Origin: Clostridium sp.
GTDB lineage: Bacteria > Bacillota > Clostridia > Clostridiales > Clostridiaceae
Reading direction: 5' to 3'
Length of the DNA stretch: 64,000 nt
Assembly (NCBI RefSeq): GCF_018372875.1
Contig: NZ_JAHAIF010000010.1
Coordinates: forward strand, 1-64,000
Shown: piece after piece, positions 26,745 to 35,948 of the stretch
How positions within the stretch are numbered: position 1 is the stretch's first letter
How the letters are laid out: every line of letters begins with the position of its first letter
Made by a program: the position numbers and the translations under genes
The notes under the pieces: model-generated
What the model was told of the DNA's origin: nothing
Seen by the model: only the letters and a program-made list of their open reading frames with translations
Database searches by the model: none

Positions 26745-28169
26745 ATGAAGAAAAAGGTGCTTGCATTAGTGTTAAGTGCGCTTATAGCAATTCCAACATT
26801 CGGAATGATAGGATGTGGAAGTAAAAGTGAAACAGCTGATATTGTTGTAATTGGAGCAGGTGGAGCAGGGTTATCTGCAGCTGTTCAAGCAAAACAAGAA
26901 GGCGTAAATAAGGTAGTTCTTTTAGAAAAGATGCCTATGGTAGGTGGTAACACTAACAGAGCTACAGGTGGATTAAATGCTGCTGAAACTGACCAACAAA
27001 AAGCTAAAGAAATTGAAGATAGCGTAGAGCAAATGATTAAAGATACTATGAAGGGTGGATATGATAAAAACAATCCTGAATTAGTAGAAAAGCTAGCAAA
27101 TGAAGCTAAAGATGCAGTTAAATGGTTAACTGATATTGGAGCTGACCTTTCAGATGTTGGTAAGATGGCAGGTTCAACAAACTATAGAACTCATAGACCA
27201 ACTGGTGGAGCAGCTGTAGGTGCTCACTTAGTAGATACTTTAAAAGTAGCTGCTGATAAGGAAAAGGTAGACTTAAGATTATGGAATGAAGCTAAGGAAA
27301 TAATCCTTGATAAAGACGGAAACGTTGAAGGTGTTAAGGCTACAGATAAAGAAGGTAAGGAATATACAATTAAAGCTAAGGCAGTTGTAATTGCTGCTGG
27401 TGGATTCTCTGCAAACCAAGAAATGGTAGTTGAAAACAAAGCTGACCTTAAAGGATTTGCTACAACTAACCATAATGGTGCTACTGGTGATGGTATAAAA
27501 CTTGCAGAAGCAGTTAATGCAGATTTTGTTGATATGGCAGAAATTCAAACTCACCCAACAGTTGTTCCTGATAAGGCAGTAATGGTTACTGAAGCTGTTA
27601 GAGGAAACGGTGCTATATTATTAAACAAATCAGGTAAGAGATTTGTAAATGAGTTATTAACTAGAGACGTTGTCTCTAAGGCTATATTAGAACAAGACGA
27701 TAAGGTTGCATACCTTTTCTTTGATGAAGGCTTAAGAAAGAGCTTAAAGGCTACAGAAGAATACTTCAACATGGGACTTGTTACAGAAGCAGATTCTGTT
27801 GAAGGGTTAGCTGAAAAATTAGGAATAGACAAGGCAACTATGAAAGCTTCTGTAGATGCATATAACAATGCAGTATCTTCAAAGGTTGATAGTGAATTCG
27901 GAAGAGAAGATTTACCAAGACAATTAAACCAAGGTAAGATTTATGCAATTCCTGTAACTCCAGCTGTTCACCATACAATGGGTGGAATTAAGATAAATAC
28001 AAATGCTGAAGTTATAAACAAAGATGGAAATGTAATTAAAGGATTATTTGCTGCAGGAGAAGTTACTGGTGGAGTACACGGTGGTAACAGACTTGGTGGT
28101 AATGCTTTAGCTGATATTGTTGTATATGGAAGAGTTGCAGGTAAGAATGCTGCTGCTTTAGTAAAATAG
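26745..28169 (+). CDS. Secreted FAD-dependent reductase (fumarate/urocanate reductase-like flavoprotein), lipoprotein
   Basis: 474 residues. A lipoprotein signal peptide ends at MIGC (C24). The FAD domain has GAGGAG at residues 37-42, followed by LLEKMPMVGGNTNRATGG. Motifs of the fumarate-reductase flavoprotein group follow: a THPTVVP element, a His/Met loop AVHHTMGG and HGGNRLGGNA. It lacks cytochrome and FMN domains, but the next gene supplies an FMN carrier. The enzyme should reduce an alpha,beta-unsaturated acid outside the cell; the exact acceptor is not determined. The ribosome binding site AAGGGGG precedes the ATG. Confidence 0.88.
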   Translation: MKKKVLALVLSALIAIPTFGMIGCGSKSETADIVVIGAGGAGLSAAVQAKQEGVNKVVLLEKMPMVGGNTNRATGGLNAAETDQQKAKEIEDSVEQMIKDTMKGGYDKNNPELVEKLANEAKDAVKWLTDIGADLSDVGKMAGSTNYRTHRPTGGAAVGAHLVDTLKVAADKEKVDLRLWNEAKEIILDKDGNVEGVKATDKEGKEYTIKAKAVVIAAGGFSANQEMVVENKADLKGFATTNHNGATGDGIKLAEAVNADFVDMAEIQTHPTVVPDKAVMVTEAVRGNGAILLNKSGKRFVNELLTRDVVSKAILEQDDKVAYLFFDEGLRKSLKATEEYFNMGLVTEADSVEGLAEKLGIDKATMKASVDAYNNAVSSKVDSEFGREDLPRQLNQGKIYAIPVTPAVHHTMGGIKINTNAEVINKDGNVIKGLFAAGEVTGGVHGGNRLGGNALADIVVYGRVAGKNAAALVK

Positions 28170-28184
28170 TAAGGAGAAATAGGT

Positions 28185-28532
28185 ATGAAGAAGAGATTAG
28201 TTTCATTAATAGCTACAGCTGTATTAACAGCTAGTGTTCTTGTAGGATGTGGAGGTGGAAAGTATACAGATGGTACTTACACTGGTGAAGCTCAAGGAAC
28301 TTCAGGAACAATTAAGGTTGAAGTTAATGTTGAAAAAGGTAAAATTTCTACTGTTGAAGTAGTTGAACATAACGAAACAAAGACATTAATTGATGGAGTT
28401 AAGGATAATATGATTCCAGAAATTATTGAAAAGCAAGGAACTGAAGGCGTTGAAGCTGTAAGTGGTGCTACAAATTCTTCAAAGGGTGTTTTAGAAGCAG
28501 TAAATAAGGCACTTGAAGGAGCAACTAAGTAA
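28185..28532 (+). CDS. FMN-binding-domain lipoprotein, electron carrier to the reductase
   Basis: 115 residues. A lipoprotein signal peptide ends at LVGC (C22). The rest is one FMN_bind domain with the flavinylation motif VSGATNSS; T96 is the probable covalent FMN site added by ApbE. It begins 15 nt after the reductase stop and is transcribed with it. It would pass electrons to the reductase at the cell surface. Confidence 0.9.
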   Translation: MKKRLVSLIATAVLTASVLVGCGGGKYTDGTYTGEAQGTSGTIKVEVNVEKGKISTVEVVEHNETKTLIDGVKDNMIPEIIEKQGTEGVEAVSGATNSSKGVLEAVNKALEGATK

Positions 28533-28564
28533 TTAAAATTCAAAAATCCCTTTATTCAAATATT

Positions 28565-28593
28565 GGAGCTGGCCATATGGGCAGTTCCTTTTT
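28565..28593 (+). terminator. Rho-independent terminator of the reductase operon
   Basis: GGAGCTGGCC pairs with GGGCAGTTCC with one mismatch, followed by T5. Confidence 0.75.
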
Positions 28594-28642
28594 ATGTTTT
28601 CATCTGACTTACTTTTACCTTTAGGTTAATTCAAATTACTAA

Positions 28643-28666
28643 AAACTCTGACAAGCAGAGTTTTTT
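28643..28666. terminator. Second, bidirectional terminator
   Basis: Stem AACTCTG / CAGAGTT flanked by A5 and T6, so it can stop transcription from either side, including the LRAT gene on the minus strand. Confidence 0.75.
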
Positions 28667-28680
28667 ATATAGCCATTTAT

Positions 28681-29043
28681 TCAAATTTGTTTTGAATAAG
28701 ATACTCCGGTTTTACACCATGTTACAAAATGTTCACAGTTATTTGCAAATAGGTTATAACGCCTTTCTCCAATTCTAGATAGAGCTCTTTTTACAGTCTC
28801 TTTACAATTAAATCCATCAGGGAAAACACAAACTTCATATCCCCTAGAACCATTTAGGAATCTTCTTAAACTTGTTGCATGTATGCATACATTCCTACCA
28901 AAATCGCCACCAAAGGATGCATAATGAATTATTGTATTATCGCTTATATATATACCATAATGCCTATATAACCCTCTATTTACACTTATAACATCACCAA
29001 AATTAGCTCTTTTATTTTGAAAAAAGTAGTTAATATTTTTCAT
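28681..29043 (-). CDS. LRAT/NlpC-P60-like domain protein
   Basis: 120-residue single-domain protein of the lecithin:retinol acyltransferase group. The proposed triad is H28 in YRHYGIY, H40 in IIHYAS and C103 in NNCEHFV; the NCEHF element is the family signature. These enzymes act as phospholipid acyltransferases or hydrolases in animals and are uncharacterised in bacteria. No signal peptide is evident. The ribosome binding site is GGTGAT before ATG 29043. Confidence 0.82.
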   Translation of the reverse strand: MKNINYFFQNKRANFGDVISVNRGLYRHYGIYISDNTIIHYASFGGDFGRNVCIHATSLRRFLNGSRGYEVCVFPDGFNCKETVKRALSRIGERRYNLFANNCEHFVTWCKTGVSYSKQI

Positions 29044-29205
29044 TTTATCACCAACTTTTTATTTGTTCTACAAATAAAGAATAAGAGGTTTACTAAAATA
29101 ATTTAAGAATGTTGTAATATATAATATGCAATTTACATATTTAAGGTTATTATTGTTAAAAAAAGTGTATAAGAGTATAATTATTTGTAAAGAAAGGGTG
29201 ATGGC

Positions 29206-29952
29206 ATGAGTATTTTTGGTAAAAAGGAATCTTGCATGGTGTGTAATAAGTTAGGGGCAAAAGTTGCCATATTTAACGGATTCATTTGTAAAGAATGTTA
29301 TGACAAAAGTTATGATTATCTAAGCAATAGTGTAGATATATCACAAAGAAGAGTAAGGGAAATTGAAGATGCAATTTCAAAATACCTTCTTAATCAAGAA
29401 GATTTAAATAAATTTAATGGAAATAAGAAGATTGGAACATACATAGAAATAGATGAAGAAAATAAGATGTTCCAAGTTTTAGATAGTTTTGGTAAACGTG
29501 TTAAAGATGCAGTGGTATATAGATATGGTGATATAACAAGATTTGAATTAGTTGAAGATGGTTTTGTTATTAACAAAGGTGGTTTAGGACAACCTCCAAT
29601 TGAAAATATAAATGGACAAACTACTAATGCTTTTGTAAACAACTTAAAGCTAAGACTATATTCCTCAAATAAAAACAAAGGGAATAAAGAAATAAAAATT
29701 GTAGCTAGTGAGCTAAATATACATTCAAATTTATATAACTCTATTTATGGTACTGTAAAAGAACTTATGCAATTTCTTGAGAGTACAATAAATTCAGAAA
29801 ACAATTCTTTAGAATCTTCTTCTGATGATATTGATTTTAGTAATGAACTGTCTACAGTAGATGAAATTTTAAAGATAGAAGGGTTACTTGATTCAGGAAT
29901 AATAACACAGGATGAATTTGATAAGATACAAAGTAGAATATTAGGTTTTTAA
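29206..29952 (+). CDS. Zinc-ribbon (DUF4428-like) and SHOCT-domain protein
   Basis: 248 residues. The N-terminus carries a zinc ribbon C-x2-C...C-x2-C (CMVC and CKEC, residues about 10-32). The C-terminus is a SHOCT helix pair (EILKIEGLLDSGIITQDEF). The middle part is a beta-rich domain often found with both. No enzyme motif. Function unknown. AAAGGGTGATGGC precedes the ATG. Confidence 0.8.
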   Translation: MSIFGKKESCMVCNKLGAKVAIFNGFICKECYDKSYDYLSNSVDISQRRVREIEDAISKYLLNQEDLNKFNGNKKIGTYIEIDEENKMFQVLDSFGKRVKDAVVYRYGDITRFELVEDGFVINKGGLGQPPIENINGQTTNAFVNNLKLRLYSSNKNKGNKEIKIVASELNIHSNLYNSIYGTVKELMQFLESTINSENNSLESSSDDIDFSNELSTVDEILKIEGLLDSGIITQDEFDKIQSRILGF

Positions 29953-29978
29953 AAGAGAGGTATATGCCTCTCTTTTAA
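29951..29978 (+). terminator. Rho-independent terminator
   Basis: Perfect 10-bp stem AAAAGAGAGG / CCTCTCTTTT right at the stop codon. Confidence 0.85.
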
Positions 29979-30068
29979 TATGCTATAAAATCAACCTTTG
30001 ATATTTACATAAAAATAGAACTTTTGGTAATGCTATATCTATAACTATGAATAGGAAGTGTATGTAAA

Positions 30069-30461
30069 ATGACAAAGAAAACTCATATAGCTGTAGGGGT
30101 AGCTGTTACTTTACCACTTATAATTGAAGCTCCAATAGCTTTTTTTGGATTGCTTGCTTCAATTGTACCTGATTTATTTCAGATACTCATTAAAAGAAAA
30201 TCATTAACACATTCAGCTGTATTTTTAGTTTTAACAACTTCACTGGTTGCTATTATAAATTTAAACATAGCTATAGTTTGGTGTATAAATTATATGTTAC
30301 ATATATTTCTTGATTGTTTCACTACAGAAGGTGTTCAATTTTTCTATCCAAGTAAAAAAATATATGGTGTAAGAATAATAGAAAGTAAGAAAAAAGACGA
30401 TGTATTTATAGGTATCTGTGCAATGGCAGTTATATTTATAATATTGATTATTGGATATTGA
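30069..30461 (+). CDS. YdjM/DUF457-like membrane protein (putative metal-dependent hydrolase)
   Basis: 130 residues, half the length of typical YdjM. Conserved features are the N-terminal THIAVG, S-I-V-P-D-L near residue 38 and the RKSLTHS loop, with hydrophobic segments between. The group is annotated as a membrane hydrolase on weak grounds. The ribosome binding site is poor (GGAAGTG). Monocistronic. Confidence 0.72.
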   Translation: MTKKTHIAVGVAVTLPLIIEAPIAFFGLLASIVPDLFQILIKRKSLTHSAVFLVLTTSLVAIINLNIAIVWCINYMLHIFLDCFTTEGVQFFYPSKKIYGVRIIESKKKDDVFIGICAMAVIFIILIIGY

Positions 30462-30464
30462 AGT

Positions 30465-30500
30465 AATAAGAGCTCTAATATTTAGGGTTCTTATTTTTTT
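30465..30500 (+). terminator. Rho-independent terminator
   Basis: AATAAGAGCTCTAA pairs imperfectly with TTAGGGTTCTTATT, followed by T8. Confidence 0.7.
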
Positions 30501-30596
30501 GTTTCTAAATCGCAAAAAAACCAAAAGTTCACAAATTTAACTAATTAGTGCAAATACGAATAAGACAACAGGCTATAAACTGAAACTGTATAAATA

Positions 30597-30625
30597 TGTA
30601 AATAATTTATCTATGATTATTTACA
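30597..30625 (+). promoter_or_regulatory. Inverted repeat upstream of the hexosaminidase, candidate operator
   Basis: Perfect 10-bp arms TGTAAATAAT / ATTATTTACA with a 9-nt spacer, about 90 nt before the hexosaminidase start. It has no T tail, so a protein-binding site is more likely than a terminator. Confidence 0.35.
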
Positions 30626-30661
30626 TGGAAGACAGGAGTGATGTAAATAGGGGGATTGAGA

Positions 30662-30712
30662 ATGTATTGTATTAACAAAAAGCTAGACAAGACTAAAAAG
30701 AAAGGAAGGTAA
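30662..30712 (+). CDS. Possible 16-residue leader peptide of the hexosaminidase
   Basis: ATG 30662 to TAA 30710 encodes MYCINKKLDKTKKKGR. AGGGGG lies 7 nt before the ATG. The ribosome binding site of the next gene (GGAAGG) lies within its last codons, and its stop is 2 nt before the GH20 start. Translation may couple the two; the mini-frame could also be chance. Confidence 0.35.
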   Translation: MYCINKKLDKTKKKGR

Positions 30713-30714
30713 GT

Positions 30715-33700
30715 ATGAAATTTAAGCGTATCATTAATAGTTTACTTAGTGCCGCTATGATAGTGAACTTAATTCCATTTAATGCAATGACAGTTTCAGC
30801 TAAAACTTCACCTAATGTAAATTTGGCATTAAACAAGAATGTAATTGCAAGTGCTGAGTACAGTACCATGCCTGCTAGCAACTTAACAGATGAGGATGAG
30901 GGATCTAGATGGTCATCAGAAAGTAAACCAGTTCAGTGGGCATATGTTGATTTAGGTCAGGAAGAGGAATTAAATTATTTTAGAATGATTTGGGAAAGTA
31001 ATGAAAATTATGCCTCAAGCTATAATATTTATGTATCTAATGATATTAACAATTGGGGAGATCCAGTAGTTGTACAAGCAGGGAATGCTACAAAAATATC
31101 TGAAAATTTAATAGAAACATCTGTAAAAGGAAGATATGTAAAGTTAGAAGTAACTGAGCAAAATGGTTATCCTAATGTTTCATGTAGTGATTTTAAAGTA
31201 ATGCTAAAAGATTCATCTGTACCTGATGAACAAGACCCATCAGAAAATATTGCTTTAGGAAAAGAAGTTTTTGTTAGTGATTCTGAAACAAGCTCTTTAA
31301 GTGGAGATAAAGCTGTCGATGGTGATACTACATCAAAAGGATCTCGTTGGTCAGCCACTGGAAAGCCAGCTTGGATTTATTTAGATCTTGGTAAGAAACA
31401 AAATATAAAAACAATTAATTTATTTTGGGAAAGAAGAAATGCTACAAAGTATGAAATACAAGTAGCTGATACATTAAGTAATCCTATGAATGATAATGAC
31501 TGGAAAACAGTAAAAAGTTTTACTGAAAATCCATCTAAAAAGGATCAAAAAATCCTTCTAGATAAAGTATATAATGCAAGATATATAAGACTATATATTA
31601 ATGAATATACTACAGATGATCCTGATGGAATTGTTACATGGAATTCTGTTTCCCTTTATGAAATGGAGGTTTATGGAGGAGATACTAAACAAAGCATCTC
31701 TGATATTGTAAATGCTATCAATATTCAATCTCCTAATAAAGGTGATAAAAAGCTAGATATTTCCAATTTACCAAATGAAGAGGGGTTTATTGTTGAATAT
31801 AATGGTACTGATTATGAACAAGTAATTGGTGAAGATTTAACTATTTATGAACCTATAACTGATGTTACTGTAAATGTCTCTTTTAAAGTTACTAATGAAG
31901 AGACTAAAGAGTACAAGTTCAAAGAATGTGCTATAAAAGTTCCAGGTAAATATACAAGTGAAGAAGGGGATAATGCTTCTCCAGTTGTAATTCCTGAACT
32001 TCGTGAATGGAAAGGAAACACTGGTAACTTTACAATTTCAGATTCTTCTAGAATTATCGTTCCTTCAGAGCTTAAAGAAATGGCTGAAACTTTTGCTGAA
32101 GATTATAAGGCAATGAGCGGTAAAACATTAAAGGTAGTTTCAGGAGTAACCCCAAAGTCTGGAGATATCTTCTTTGCTTTAATTAATGATGAATCTAAAG
32201 GTTTACAAGACGAAGGATATTTAATGGATATTTCAGATTATATTACAGTAGAAGCTGAAACAGAAACAGGTTCTTTTTGGGCAACAAGAACAATATTACA
32301 GATTTTAAAGCAAAATAATAATACTACAATTCCAAAAGGAATTACAAGAGATTATCCACTATACAAAGTAAGAGGATTTATTCTTGATGTAGGTCGTAAG
32401 ACATTTACTATGGATTATTTAGAACAAGTAGTAAAGGAAATGTCATGGTATAAATTAAATGATTTCCAAGTTCACTTAAATGATAACCTAATTCCTTTAG
32501 AAAACTACTCTTCAGCTGGTAAAGATCCAATGGAAGCTTATTCCGCATTCCGCTTAGAGTCTGATATAAAAAAGGGCGGTAATAATGGGTTAAACAAAGC
32601 TGATTTAACTAGTACAGATATGTTTTATACTAAGAATGAATTTAATGAATTCATTAAAACTTCAAGAATGTATGGGGTTAATATTGTTCCTGAAATAGAT
32701 ACTCCTGCACACTCTCTTGCACTAACTAAAGTACGTCCTGATTTACGTCATGGAACATGGGGGCGTGATAATGACCACCTTGCTTTAAAAACAAAATATG
32801 ATGAATGCTTAGAGTTTGTTAAGAGTATTTTTGATGAATACATGATGGGTGAAGACCCAGTGTTTGATGATCAAACAATTATTCATGTAGGAGCAGATGA
32901 ATATAATGCAGATAAAGAATCCTATAGAAAATTTGCAGATGATATGTTAGAGTATGTTCAAGATACAGGAAGAACTGCACGTATATGGGGAAGCTTATCT
33001 CAGTGTAGAGGGACAACGCCTGTAAGAAGTGAAAACGTACAAATGAATCTATGGAACTTTGGTTACGCTAACATGGATGAAATGTATGAACAAGGATTTG
33101 ATTTAATTAACTGTAATGATGGTAACTACTATATTGTTCCTAATGCAGGGTATTATTATGATTATTTGAATGATAATACTATGTATAATCTACCGATTAA
33201 TTCCATTGGTGGTGTTACTATTCCTGCTGGTGATGACCAAATGATTGGTGGGGCATTTGCTGTATGGAATGATATGACTGACTATCTTAATAATGGTGTA
33301 AGTGAATATGATGTTTATGATCGTATTGGTGGAGCAATGCCATTATTTGCTGCAAAGCTATGGGGTAAAAATGATTTATCATTAGATGAAGCAAAAGAAA
33401 AAATTAATGAAATTGGAGAAGATCCTACAGTAAACTTTGATTATGATGTAGAAACAAAATCTGAAAATATTGCACAATATAATATGGATGATTTAAAGGA
33501 TTCATCATCTAATGAATATAATTTAACTTTAGGAAGTAATGCAGAAATTAAAGAAAAAGATGGCAAAAACGTTTTAGAGTTAAAGGGTAATGAAAGTTAC
33601 CTTCAATCTAAGTTAAACACAGTAGGATTGAATAATGATTTACGCGTAAAGGTTAAACGTACTTCAAGTAGTAAAGAAGAACAAATTTTATTTGAATCTG

Positions 33701-35778
33701 AATATGGTTCCATAAAAGCAGTTCAAAAGGATACTGGGAAAGTTGGTTTCTCAAGAGAAAATTATGACTATTCATTTAATTATGAACTACCTGTAAATGA
33801 GTGGGTAGAGTTAGAATTTAAAAATAAGTTAAATCAAATTTCTTTATATGTAAATGGAAGCTTAGTGGATACCTTAGGTGATGGAGAAAAGGTAGAAGGA
33901 AGACCATTGCTTGCAACAAATATGTTACCTATGAAATATATTGGAAGCAAAACTAAATCATTTATAGGATATGTAGATGATATAAGATTAGCTAAAAATG
34001 CAGAATATGCTTCCACTATGGAATTAGATTATGCAGTATGGAATGCTAGTGAATATTTAACAGAAAATAAAAACCATAAACTAAGTGAATTAATAAAGGA
34101 CTCTAAGAAAATATTTACTAAATATAATCCAACAGCACAAGAAATTAGCGAAAAAGCTAATGAAATTAATACAATATTAAAGGATTTAGAATTTCAAAAA
34201 GCTGATTATTCAAGAGTAAATGCATATTTATCTTTAATTCCAGAAGATTTATCTCCATATACAGAAGAAAGTGTAAATGTATTATTGTTTGTAAAGAATA
34301 GCATTAGAGAAGACTTACCAGCTTCATTACAATCTACAGTAGATGGATATGAAAAATCATTATCATCTGCATTAAATGGATTGGTAACAAAGCCTATAAA
34401 AAATGTTAATTATATTGATAATTCAAAAATTAAAGCTAAAGCTTCTAGTTACCAGAAAGATGGATCTGATCCTAAAAATGTATTAGATGATAACACTGGT
34501 ACTATGTGGCATACAGACTGGAATGTAACTACAATGCCTCATTGGATTGACCTTGAAATGGACGAACCAACTAAGGTAAATGGTTTGACATATGTTCCTC
34601 GCCAAAGTGGACTTAATGGAACTATTACTAAATACGAGATTCAAGTAAGTGATGATGGTGTTAACTATACAAAGGTTAAGGAAGGAACCCTAGCAAGGAA
34701 TTCTGAAGCAAAAATTATTGAGTTTGATGAAGTTACAACTAAACATGTAAGATTAGTTGCAATAGAAGCAGTAAATAATAATGGGACAGCTTCTGAAATT
34801 AAATTACATGCAGTGGATGTAAAAGCAGATGTTGAAGGCTTAAGAAAACTTATTGATGAAGCTTCAGCTATTGAAAACCAAGGGTTTACAGTAGATTCTT
34901 GGAAATCTCTTCAAGATAAAATTGTAGAAGCAAAAGCTTTAGCAAATTCAGCAGAACCAAATGCAAATGATGTTGAAATTATGAAAACAGAATTATCAGT
35001 TGCAATGGTTAGCTTAATATTAGAAGATAAACCAGTTGAAGTGGATAAATCTAAATTAGAGGAACTATATAATAAGGTGAAGACTTTAGAAGAGGGTGAT
35101 TATACTAACGAGAGTTGGAGTATCTTTAGCCAAGCATTAGAAAAGGCAAAAAAAGTGTTAAAGGATGATTTAGCTACTGAAGAAGCAGTTGATAATGCAT
35201 TCAATGAGTTAACTGTTGCTTACGATAAACTTGTTGAAATCACACCAGAAGAAGGAATATCAAAAGATGACTTACAAGGTTTGATAAATAAAATAGAAGG
35301 ATTAGATATCTCTAAATATACAGAAACTTCCCTTGAAGTATTAGAAAATGCTATTAAAAATGCTCAATTGGTATTAGATAATACTAATGCATCAAAAGAA
35401 GAAATAGAAGAAGCGTATAATAATCTTGCAGATGCATTATCTAAGCTTGAAGTAAAAGTAGATAAAACTAGACTAACAGAGTTATATAATAAACTTATTA
35501 AATTAGAAAAGGGAAGTTATACAGATGGAAGCTGGAGTGATTTTAAAAATGCTTTAGATTCTGCAAAAGCTGTTATTGAAAATAAAGATGCCACAACAGA
35601 AGAAGTTGAAAAGGCAATAGTAGAATTGCAAAAAGCATTTAACAATTTAAAACAATCAGAAGGACAAAGTGTAGCTACTGGTGATAATGCAAATATAGGT
35701 TTATGGCTTACACTTTTAGCTATATCTGTAGTAGGAGCTTGTTTTGTAGTATTAAAGAAAGAAAATAAAATCAGTTAA
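30715..35778 (+). CDS. Surface GH20 beta-N-acetylhexosaminidase, multi-domain
   Basis: 1687 residues. Domains in order: signal peptide (1-29), two F5/8-type carbohydrate-binding domains (about 36-150 and 177-320), a small beta domain, GH20b (about 420-545), GH20 catalytic barrel (about 549-880) with the acid/base pair D728-E729 in HVGADEYN, a LamG-like domain (about 915-1100), a third F5/8 domain (about 1234-1372), four FIVAR repeats (about 1374-1650), and a membrane helix (about 1661-1681) with a KKENK tail. It cleaves terminal GlcNAc or GalNAc from host glycans at the cell surface. The anchor has ATGDN before the helix but no clear LPxTG. Confidence 0.93.
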   Translation: MKFKRIINSLLSAAMIVNLIPFNAMTVSAKTSPNVNLALNKNVIASAEYSTMPASNLTDEDEGSRWSSESKPVQWAYVDLGQEEELNYFRMIWESNENYASSYNIYVSNDINNWGDPVVVQAGNATKISENLIETSVKGRYVKLEVTEQNGYPNVSCSDFKVMLKDSSVPDEQDPSENIALGKEVFVSDSETSSLSGDKAVDGDTTSKGSRWSATGKPAWIYLDLGKKQNIKTINLFWERRNATKYEIQVADTLSNPMNDNDWKTVKSFTENPSKKDQKILLDKVYNARYIRLYINEYTTDDPDGIVTWNSVSLYEMEVYGGDTKQSISDIVNAINIQSPNKGDKKLDISNLPNEEGFIVEYNGTDYEQVIGEDLTIYEPITDVTVNVSFKVTNEETKEYKFKECAIKVPGKYTSEEGDNASPVVIPELREWKGNTGNFTISDSSRIIVPSELKEMAETFAEDYKAMSGKTLKVVSGVTPKSGDIFFALINDESKGLQDEGYLMDISDYITVEAETETGSFWATRTILQILKQNNNTTIPKGITRDYPLYKVRGFILDVGRKTFTMDYLEQVVKEMSWYKLNDFQVHLNDNLIPLENYSSAGKDPMEAYSAFRLESDIKKGGNNGLNKADLTSTDMFYTKNEFNEFIKTSRMYGVNIVPEIDTPAHSLALTKVRPDLRHGTWGRDNDHLALKTKYDECLEFVKSIFDEYMMGEDPVFDDQTIIHVGADEYNADKESYRKFADDMLEYVQDTGRTARIWGSLSQCRGTTPVRSENVQMNLWNFGYANMDEMYEQGFDLINCNDGNYYIVPNAGYYYDYLNDNTMYNLPINSIGGVTIPAGDDQMIGGAFAVWNDMTDYLNNGVSEYDVYDRIGGAMPLFAAKLWGKNDLSLDEAKEKINEIGEDPTVNFDYDVETKSENIAQYNMDDLKDSSSNEYNLTLGSNAEIKEKDGKNVLELKGNESYLQSKLNTVGLNNDLRVKVKRTSSSKEEQILFESEYGSIKAVQKDTGKVGFSRENYDYSFNYELPVNEWVELEFKNKLNQISLYVNGSLVDTLGDGEKVEGRPLLATNMLPMKYIGSKTKSFIGYVDDIRLAKNAEYASTMELDYAVWNASEYLTENKNHKLSELIKDSKKIFTKYNPTAQEISEKANEINTILKDLEFQKADYSRVNAYLSLIPEDLSPYTEESVNVLLFVKNSIREDLPASLQSTVDGYEKSLSSALNGLVTKPIKNVNYIDNSKIKAKASSYQKDGSDPKNVLDDNTGTMWHTDWNVTTMPHWIDLEMDEPTKVNGLTYVPRQSGLNGTITKYEIQVSDDGVNYTKVKEGTLARNSEAKIIEFDEVTTKHVRLVAIEAVNNNGTASEIKLHAVDVKADVEGLRKLIDEASAIENQGFTVDSWKSLQDKIVEAKALANSAEPNANDVEIMKTELSVAMVSLILEDKPVEVDKSKLEELYNKVKTLEEGDYTNESWSIFSQALEKAKKVLKDDLATEEAVDNAFNELTVAYDKLVEITPEEGISKDDLQGLINKIEGLDISKYTETSLEVLENAIKNAQLVLDNTNASKEEIEEAYNNLADALSKLEVKVDKTRLTELYNKLIKLEKGSYTDGSWSDFKNALDSAKAVIENKDATTEEVEKAIVELQKAFNNLKQSEGQSVATGDNANIGLWLTLLAISVVGACFVVLKKENKIS

Positions 35779-35784
35779 AAATTA

Positions 35785-35825
35785 AATCGCTGTATATCAG
35801 TCTTCTGATATACAGTGATTTTTTT
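35785..35825 (+). terminator. Rho-independent terminator
   Basis: Sixteen-bp stem AATCGCTGTATATCAG / CTGATATACAGTGATT with one wobble pair and a TTCT-type loop, then T7. Confidence 0.88.
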
Positions 35826-35948
35826 CATAAACATTAATAATAATACAATTAAAGCTACTATCTCCTATTATTAAAAAATAACAACCCTTTATTTTATGCA
35901 ATAAATTTGTTATAATACATTAGAAATTTGGATATAAAGGAGAATACT

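Noticed and set aside
27224..27868. Several antisense frames across the secreted reductase gene
   Set aside because: They are shadows of the coding strand, without ribosome binding sites or plausible products.
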